Position numbers and translations under genes: made by a program | Assembly: GCA_003557485.1 (NCBI GenBank) | Contig: PWOI01000052.1 | Span: forward strand, 1 to 8,456 | DNA from: Elusimicrobiota bacterium | Lineage (GTDB): Bacteria > CG03 > SLGR01 > PWQF01 | DNA length: 8,456 bases | Direction of reading: 5' to 3' | Notes under the pieces: generated by a model | Told to the model about the DNA's origin: nothing | The model's input: the letters and a program-made list of their open reading frames with translations, nothing else | Database searches by the model: none | Part shown: positions 6,501 through 8,456 of the stretch, one piece after another | Position numbering within the stretch: position 1 is the first letter of the stretch | Layout of the letters: every line of letters begins with the position of its first letter

Positions 6501-8239
6501 TCCCATACAGGACGCCCGGAAGTGTATCTCTGCGGCTTAGTTGACCAACCCGATACATTATCAGCATAATCTTTTGTTCTCAATTGGAAGTGATATTCAG
6601 TAAAGCCTTTAAGTTCGCTAACAGTATAACTGTTGGGTGAACCGGCAGGAGTAGTTGTGGGTATGAGAATACTGGTGTAGGAAGAGAACTCACTATCGGT
6701 TGAATACCATATTTCATATTCCGCATCCACAAGGTCGCCCCATCCGCCGTGATTATTATTTGCATAAGGAGCATTCCAGCTTAACTGAATACTCTCTCCC
6801 TCATAAGCTTCCACCGCGGAAAGAGTTACCGTTGTCGGGGGCCACATATTAACAGTAAACTGCCTGGACCCGGTAGGATCAGACCAGTTGCCGGCCTTGT
6901 CCCTGGCCCTCACTCTCCAGTAAAAATGATACGGAGGATATCCTTCCACATCAATGGATATCTCAAGTTCATCGGTAAATTCAGCTATCAGTATAGTGCT
7001 GAATGATGAAGAAGATGCAATCTGAACCTCATACCCTGCTACTCCGGAGTGTTCGTCTGTTGAACTCTCCCACCTAAAATCAATTACGGTTGTTTCTGTT
7101 TCAAGCTCATTATTTTCAGGTATTATTAGAGAAGAAGGCACGGTCGGCGGTATATTATCCAGGTAAGCAGTCCATACCTCCGACCATTCGGAAATATTGC
7201 CCGCTTTATCCTCAGTTGCCACACGCCAGTAAACTGTGGCCCCGGGTTCCAGGGCAAGGAACCCGGTGAAGGTCTGGGTGGAAATAACAGGGGTTGAGGA
7301 AAATTCAACTTCCAAAAACTCTTCGTCAATAGCCACTTCTATTATGTAGTTGGAAAACCCGCTGTGTAAGACATCACCGGCTATATCCGTCCATTCAAAA
7401 GTCACCGTATCGGTATAAATCATATATTCGTCCGCCGGTGACGCAAGTAATGGCGGATCAGGTAAAATATTCTCTAAATAACAATGCGACACCTCTGACC
7501 AATCCGAGATATTGCCGGCATTGTCCTGAGCATTAACCCTCCAGTAAAAGGTAGTACCAGGTGTAAAACCAAAGAAACCGCTGAATTCTTTTTCAGTGGT
7601 TCCCGCTCCTATGATATCACTGTAATTAATAACTTCAGTAAAGGTTTCGTCAGTTGACACCTGTATTTCGTAATGGGAGAGTCCGCTGTAATCATCAACT
7701 ACCGCGCCCCATTCAAAATTAACTTCGTCATCAACTACCATATAACCGGTTGCCGGGGAGGTAAGCTGGGGAATAGCAGGAGTTATTGTTTCAATATAAA
7801 CTGTCCAACTGTCGGACCAGCCCGAAAAGTTCCTTGCATTATCTTCGGCTCCTACCTGCCAGTAAAAGGTAGTTCCGGGTGCAAAATCAAGGAACCCGTC
7901 AAAAGTCACCTGGTTATCTACAGGCGAGGCGGAATAGTTAATAAAATCAAACTCCGCATCTGTTGAAACCTGTATCTTGTAATTAGAGAATCCGCTGTAT
8001 TCATCTGTTACCTTACTCCAATCAAAAGTTATATCATTATTATATACCATATAGTTGGTTTCGGGTAAAGATTGTTCCGGGACATCAGGCGGGTTGTCAT
8101 CAATCACAAGAGTAACGCTTATATCAAACGAATCTGTCGTGGGATCGGCAGATACAGGAAACGCTGATAATATAGCAAAAATAAAAACACCTATAACGGT
8201 GATAGATACATTTCTTATGTTTTTAAGTTTGCTATACAT
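497..8239 (-). CDS. Giant secreted FnIII-repeat protein with FlgD-like C-terminal sorting domain (2580 aa)
   Basis: This is a single uninterrupted frame from ATG (8239-8237) to TGA (499-497). The start is chosen because it gives a complete signal peptide (basic MYSKLKNIRN, hydrophobic core to about residue 27, VSA before D32). No clear Shine-Dalgarno sequence lies upstream, so translation may depend on coupling from the preceding gene, whose stop is 8 bases away. Layout by residue: FnIII-like repeats 1-3 at 50-363; divergent repeat 4 at 364-466; units 5-6 at 467-665; cassette A 666-962; three units 963-1268; cassette B 1269-1567; four units 1568-1960; cassette C 1961-2248; a last FnIII 2249-2344; a beta-rich domain 2345-2485; and an FlgD-like Ig domain about 2490-2580. 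FnIII marks recur throughout: the strand B tryptophan, YxIYR in strand C, and YxxxVxAxN in strand F. The protein is visibly acidic and has only four cysteines. I see no catalytic motif, SLH, dockerin, LPXTG or carbohydrate-binding module. The likely role is a surface-exposed or released adhesin or fibre. The exact function is not recognisable, and the name states architecture only. Confidence 0.9.
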   Translation of the reverse strand: MYSKLKNIRNVSITVIGVFIFAILSAFPVSADPTTDSFDISVTLVIDDNPPDVPEQSLPETNYMVYNNDITFDWSKVTDEYSGFSNYKIQVSTDAEFDFINYSASPVDNQVTFDGFLDFAPGTTFYWQVGAEDNARNFSGWSDSWTVYIETITPAIPQLTSPATGYMVVDDEVNFEWGAVVDDYSGLSHYEIQVSTDETFTEVINYSDIIGAGTTEKEFSGFFGFTPGTTFYWRVNAQDNAGNISDWSEVSHCYLENILPDPPLLASPADEYMIYTDTVTFEWTDIAGDVLHSGFSNYIIEVAIDEEFLEVEFSSTPVISTQTFTGFLALEPGATVYWRVATEDKAGNISEWSEVWTAYLDNIPPTVPSSLIIPENNELETETTVIDFRWESSTDEHSGVAGYEVQIASSSSFSTILIAEFTDELEISIDVEGYPPYHFYWRVRARDKAGNWSDPTGSRQFTVNMWPPTTVTLSAVEAYEGESIQLSWNAPYANNNHGGWGDLVDAEYEIWYSTDSEFSSYTSILIPTTTPAGSPNSYTVSELKGFTEYHFQLRTKDYADNVSGWSTKPQRYTSGRPVWDSFTSVSTGSITANWQTINHPDAEYRAIVSTMPNFISVLDTFDWQVGYTWTVSDLVPNTTHYFRIESRVGVDTSPPLDMAVGTLASRPLAPAVEGGSEDDEKGETYYFIEVTLAEDDNPPHTLYAIRRTRPLPSRWLQGDGGTGENPVWKTWDEWHSDEHNLYTDVSAGTEYRFDVRAVNVNGVLTDYSPEGIGLTPMGYPGNINVAMMDNNILRISWDEVADVDSYKIYYATSPDIDSDEFEFLAEIEWFENRYYDHYVEGNVEQMNPVEVDETDSTYVTLEWDEAIPLPSQTQFFRMTSIAAGAESARSPVANGEVDIYVMPVISEYWIYRDGDFVEDVSSDTFITNDTGLAVNTSYYWQVKAVTTQGVDGVLSDPVSGFTRAVPAGQPDVISVNTRDVVFEINEAANPHLTEYAVALTSADWNAARYLQEGGHLGSVPSYRTPLSWQEDAESKALGLLSGQEYRIRMRSRSGSEVYENWGADKVFSTLIATAPVLSSPAETTIDFSIIPVNENHETQYLIAVSTGDSQVKRYVRNDTGFLGTESIYWASTTTWMTGDPGGQMKGLLPNTLYRVRLKSRNLPYTDSVFGYESSTHTLARAPGKLSPAETFTNVTSTSMTVNWGLNGNPPDTEFYLRNITALTSSGWREITSDDDDELEPDKEYSYEVRARNKAGVITDWVHLGTQTTRAAVPEIADLDTGHYGGEDYWVSVHISTDDGNPDRTKYAIFVSFLDGEETGWLQGNGNYGETQVWKTRDEWEDKGSNLHEVNVLPATEYTYTVYARNAESFETGPSEPKSITTIPPAPHITTIAEIDNDFLRIRWNVPGGAEENISYYIVYRATEPDGLPLEIGTTTATDFYDDLDGGKPDQAQGLTAEVLSHTSVELEWDAVECNLTPSATKWYSVRAFTDRIGPLSNELPARVEPVVSGYRIYRDGELIDSVEGRLNTEYTDSSLLPNTSAFYQVKAYSSDGLESEEFSAGQQRWSLAETPGTPDVTGAWSEQHLYHCTVEIDARDNSAVTEYAVTKSTRADGGFEQWWVGEDGLLAAEEYWSTQTVRVNSGLVSSTSYYYKVKARNFDDSETALSDFDMGETPAIPNPENFRVLSGSTTVDSITWAWEDPAGEAEMFRIYCADTHVLQTEVSTETMKWEETELDHNTRYSRYVVGVGEGVESDHSNIDKEWTLMRVPDEINFVINLASITVIAENINNVAEGDSGLNFENETLPDNSGWIQSDEWVSAGLDLNEPYDFRIMGRNHDEIETAFSGSITRYTAVRKPGKPTLLRARVRAFQVIMDENGNPSNTEYSIKVTTDGINYMYVQSGGTLAATAFFTTSAEWGDPVQVADQDNIQPGTLYFVSVNARNEDELETAYSTEESIETETFEPVLSSRWSNQFDYYLHVGINIGWEDEGEWYYVIRTGDNRYLDGNGKTSSSWDGLWETKDWWEAEEIRQSLFDTEPPIEPGKEYSFSIFASTDPVSGDIYESAQASIRALPEPVHNLTVTEVDNSFLRINYNHNDIHVLSYKIYRGTIAVGTASGKQYDDSEVYGSLPSTPSVHGMVDTPERFVISWSSVDAPDPSPLYRYRVTAVNSGGEGPYSLAEYKDRSLSPVISGYRIYRNGVLYKTLGADKRSFVDTDIDASVPSYTYQVRALSSDGTEGPGGEVTLDVQARPRYPHGVQSSVSGGNITVRWAKVTRYTDGSSIDGKVQGYNIYKAASRRGEWIQAGQASAGSTSWTGSYDSSYKYYTVKTLDKNNQESALGMILDVLGEVSFLRQRDGRVVSLSMEKEIAGVLYKDTNEVAKNLGVVTEIKSTDDFIMEFTVDAVDEQGRVVNVSLDRRGIGFLLNVSLDDAPSSSALDRDEKNTALYWFNGVEWVKVGEDEGTSGVGARVRNFGRYGVKYIYPSLSFGVTKIAPRIFSPDSREETVNRFRLYFDNPDNKDVTATIYDMRGREIRQLRPGHGESVIVWDGRDRNDKYVESGPYIYQLEAGGDVETGVFAVAR
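500..772 (-). other. FlgD-like Ig / type IX-like C-terminal sorting domain (residues 2490-2580)
   Basis: The motifs appear in order. RIFSPDS (2494-2500) stands where the family has (N/R)xFSPNxDG. A strand LYFDNPD is followed by ATIYDMRGREIRQL (2522-2535). VIVWDGRDRND (2543-2553) matches the W-D-G-x-D hallmark. ESGPYIYQLEAGG (2557-2569) matches (P/S)SGxYxYxIxxxG, and the end is a basic residue (VAR). This is the FlgD Ig-like fold used at the C-terminus of exported proteins in Bacteroidota-like and candidate-phylum bacteria, where it commonly acts as the secretion/attachment signal. The next gene being PorV-like supports that reading. Confidence 0.82.
785..1207 (-). other. Beta-rich pre-C-terminal domain of the giant protein (residues 2345-2485)
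   Basis: This region has no FnIII marks. It alternates short hydrophobic strands (VSLSMEKEIAGVLY, FIMEFTVDAVD, GFLLNVSL) and ends with ALYWFNGVEWVKVGEDEG (2444-2461), then VRNFGRYGVKYI (2469-2480). The pattern 'xLYyfNGxeWvkvg ... v.hFg.Yg' recurs in many large surface proteins just before an FlgD-like or other C-terminal anchor. I know no formal function for it. Confidence 0.6.
1208..1495 (-). repeat. Last FnIII-like unit (residues 2249-2344)
   Basis: This is an ordinary FnIII arrangement: ITVRWAKV for strand B, VQGYNIYKAAS for strand C, and YKYYTVKTLDKNNQES for strands F-G. It is the only unit between cassette C and the C-terminal domains and shows no aromatic insert. Confidence 0.75.
1496..2359 (-). 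repeat. Three-part cassette, copy C (residues 1961-2248)
   Basis: This is the most diverged copy and slightly shorter (288 residues). The insert FnIII reads RYLDGNG (2001-2007), then LWETKDWW (2016-2023) and EYSFSIFAS. Strands A-E follow as FLRINYN...SYKIYRG. Then comes strand B FVISWSSV (2144-2151), followed by the very typical F-G segment LYRYRVTAVNSGGEGPYS (2159-2176). Strand C PVISGYRIYRNGVLY (2187-2201) comes after it, closing with YTYQVRALSSDG. The order of pieces is exactly as in A and B. Confidence 0.8.
2360..3538 (-). repeat. Four FnIII-like units between cassettes B and C (residues 1568-1960)
   Basis: The units fall at about 1568-1673, 1674-1764, 1765-1850 and 1851-1960. The first and last carry the aromatic insert (WWVGEDGLLA at 1618-1627; MYVQSGGTLA at 1896-1905, ending EW at 1915-1916) and F strands ending in ARNxxxxET. 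The second (PENFRVLSGSTT...ITWAWEDPAG...FRIY) is a plain FnIII. Its length of about 91 residues matches the extra length of this array compared with the one after cassette A. The third is degenerate and short, with WIQSDEW (1810-1816) and YDFRIMGRN recognisable but no clear strand C. Confidence 0.72.
3539..4435 (-). repeat. Three-part cassette, copy B (residues 1269-1567)
   Basis: This is the same order as copy A and almost the same length (299 against 297 residues). The insert FnIII has WLQGNG...GETQVWKTRDEW (1320-1339), then TEYTYTVYARN. Strands A-E follow as FLRIRW...SYYIVYRATE with FYDDL. Then comes strand B VELEWDAVE (1464-1472), the early F-G segment KWYSVRAFTD (1481-1490), and strand C PVVSGYRIYRDGELI (1505-1519) ending in FYQVKAYSSDG. 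Copies A and B are clearly homologous along their whole length. The two WLQG inserts are the most similar stretch. Confidence 0.82.
4436..5353 (-). repeat. Three FnIII-like units between cassettes A and B (residues 963-1268)
   Basis: The units fall at about 963-1072, 1073-1179 and 1180-1268. The first two carry the aromatic insert: RYLQEGGHLG (1008-1017) and RYVRNDTGFLG (1113-1123), each followed by an S/T-rich stretch ending in tryptophan (W1028, W1135). Their F strands read YRIRMRSRSG and YRVRLKSRN. The third is closer to canonical FnIII (SMTVNWGLNGNPPDTEFYL, then YSYEVRARNKAG). The array opens with VPAGQPDV, which parallels TPGTPDV at the start of the array after cassette B. Confidence 0.75.
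5354..6244 (-). repeat. Three-part cassette, copy A (residues 666-962)
   Basis: This is the first of three copies of a compound module. Part one (666-777) is an FnIII variant with a long insert, WLQGDG...GENPVWKTWDEW (715-734), before TEYRFDVRAVN. Part two (780-842) is FnIII strands A to E, NILRISW...SYKIYYAT. Part three begins with strand B TYVTLEWDEA (857-866), passes at once to an F-G-like FFRMTSIAAGAES (875-887), and only then shows strand C PVISEYWIYRDG (903-914) and its own YYWQVKAV (938-945). Copies B and C have the same order of parts. Confidence 0.8.
6245..6841 (-). repeat. FnIII-like units 5 and 6 (residues 467-665)
   Basis: Unit 5 (467-576) has IQLSWNAP, AEYEIWYSTD and YHFQLRTKDYADNVSGWS, i.e. 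strands B, C and F-G, with an asparagine/glycine-rich insert after strand B. Unit 6 (577-665) has SITANWQTI, AEYRAIVST and THYFRIESRVGVDTSPP. Both follow the usual FnIII order. They are single, dissimilar units rather than members of the repeat family in front of them. Confidence 0.75.
6842..7150 (-). repeat. FnIII-like repeat 4, divergent member of the first array (residues 364-466)
   Basis: It keeps the family signature, FRWESSTDEHSGVAGYEVQI for strands B-C and YWRVRARDKAGNWSDP for strands F-G. It lacks the YM motif and the PGTTFYW turn of repeats 1-3, having GYPPYHFYWRV instead. It closes with NMWPP, leading into the next unit. It is the boundary between the uniform first array and the more varied units that follow. 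Confidence 0.8.
7151..8092 (-). repeat. Tandem FnIII-like repeats 1-3 (residues 50-363)
   Basis: Three consecutive units have anchor spacings of 103 and 106 residues (the YM dipeptide falls at 63-64, 166-167 and 272-273). Each runs SPA..YM, then (F/W)-strand FEW or FDW, SGxSxYxIxVSTDxxF, F.GF..F.PGTTFYWxV, and ends in DNAGNxSxWSE before a D/E-N-I-x-P linker. The similarity extends to DNA: 7541-7580 and 7859-7898 match at 34 of 40 positions at an offset of 318 bases (106 codons), with the first 15 bases identical. This indicates duplication recent enough to have left nucleotide similarity. Units like these usually act as rigid spacers. Confidence 0.9.
8147..8239 (-). other. Signal peptide of the giant protein (residues 1-31)
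   Basis: The N-region carries K4, K6 and R9. The hydrophobic core runs from V11 to about F27. The PVSA/D boundary (residues 28-32) fits a signal peptidase I A-x-A-type site (V29-S30-A31). There is no lipobox cysteine, so it is not a lipoprotein. This directs Sec export to the periplasm. Confidence 0.85.
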
Positions 8240-8247
8240 AAAATCTA

Positions 8248-8456
8248 TTATTGACTATCACGTACTGCTCGTAAATAGAATAAGCTTTCTTTCCCAAATG
8301 AACGATTCCTCTTTTCATTTTCCCTAAAATCCCTACTCCATGCGCTTGCGCCAGCACTTTGTGTTGCTGACCAATATCTTCCTGCTGATGCTACAGGCCC
8401 ATCGTCATTATAGCTTATATAATAAACACCTTTTTCACATAAGTTTTCCAATTCAC
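8248..8456 (-). CDS. 3' end of a DUF1566 / Lcl-C-terminal-like domain protein (5' partial)
   Basis: The reading frame is open from the right edge and ends at TAA (8250-8248), directly followed by an in-frame TAG. It gives 68 residues of C-terminus. The segment GRYWSATQ, then an alanine/tryptophan stretch (ASAWSRDF), then a polar turn and FYLRAVRDSQ at the end follows the closing pattern of DUF1566/Lcl C-terminal domains and the related Fibrobacter major paralogous domain: YWSaT.....aW...F......k....yvRaVR. These domains are found mostly in secreted or surface proteins and are thought to have a C-type-lectin-like character; their ligands are generally unknown. A TTG within the frame (8451) could be a start, but the domain needs about 100 or more residues upstream, so the gene almost certainly begins outside the window. 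The next gene starts 8 bases after the stop, so the two are probably cotranscribed. The domain call rests on recalled motifs, not on a profile search. Confidence 0.72.
   Translation of the reverse strand, partial: ELENLCEKGVYYISYNDDGPVASAGRYWSATQSAGASAWSRDFRENEKRNRSFGKESLFYLRAVRDSQ

Noticed and set aside
6187-7966. Short frames on either strand in other phases of the giant gene (5947-6156, 6580-6774, 7126-7329, 7673-7966)
   Set aside because: All lie wholly inside the giant coding region in alternative frames. They lack signal peptides or conserved motifs, and the main frame is continuous through them.
497-8239. Enzymatic, SLH, dockerin, LPXTG or collagen-like regions in the giant protein
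   Set aside because: I read through the whole protein for these signatures and found only beta-sandwich repeats, a beta-rich domain and the FlgD-like end.
8240-8247. Promoter or intrinsic terminator between the first two genes
   Set aside because: The gap is only 8 bases. No hairpin with a T-run is visible around the stop, and no convincing -35/-10 pair was recognised just upstream.
8055-8327. Plus-strand frame crossing the junction between the DUF1566-like gene and the giant gene
   Set aside because: Both strands cannot be conserved coding here. The minus strand shows a signal peptide and a DUF1566 end, while the plus-strand product has no family features.
1-8456. Possible transfer boundary suggested by higher GC near the left end (about 68% in 361-420) and low GC near 8161-8220 (about 28%)
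   Set aside because: Hand counts of other lines (37%, 40%, 48%, 52%) vary without a step. The AT-rich stretch is the signal-peptide coding region, where this is normal. No mobile element or tRNA edge is visible.

Overview
All genes visible in this window lie on the minus strand and read from high to low coordinates. There are three: the 3' end of a small-domain protein (8456 to 8248), one giant open reading frame that fills over 90% of the window (8239 to 497), and the 5' end of an outer-membrane barrel gene (500 to 1, cut by the window edge). The junctions are very tight, an 8-base gap and then a 4-base ATGA stop/start overlap, so the three probably form one transcription unit. No RNA gene, insertion sequence, CRISPR array, promoter or terminator was recognised, and there is no non-coding stretch longer than 8 bases.

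The giant gene encodes a 2580-residue exported protein. It has a signal peptide, then about 23 fibronectin-type-III (FnIII)-like units, then a roughly 140-residue beta-rich domain, then a C-terminal FlgD-like Ig domain of the kind that ends type IX-like (Por-type) secretion substrates. The FnIII part is ordered. Three near-canonical tandem repeats of about 105 residues and a divergent fourth come first, followed by two more single units. Then a three-part cassette of about 290-300 residues occurs three times (from residues 666, 1269 and 1961), separated by arrays of three and four further units. Inside each cassette two FnIII sheets appear to be interleaved in sequence order, and this is the most unusual structure in the window.

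The upstream partial gene ends in a DUF1566/Lcl-C-terminal-like (or Fibrobacter-major-paralogous-like) domain, which is typical of secreted or surface proteins. The downstream partial gene has a signal peptide and the NPAGL signature of the PorV/PorQ (UPF0164) barrel family. A large protein with a sorting-type C-terminus, translationally coupled to a PorV-like barrel, suggests a surface adhesin or fibre and the outer-membrane partner that handles it. This is inferred from family knowledge and gene order.

The organism is a diderm (outer-membrane) bacterium. The combination of huge FnIII proteins, FlgD-like C-termini and PorV/PorQ-like barrels is common in metagenome-derived lineages such as Omnitrophota, Elusimicrobiota and related candidate phyla, and also in the Fibrobacterota-Chlorobi-Bacteroidota group. 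The sequence alone does not settle which.
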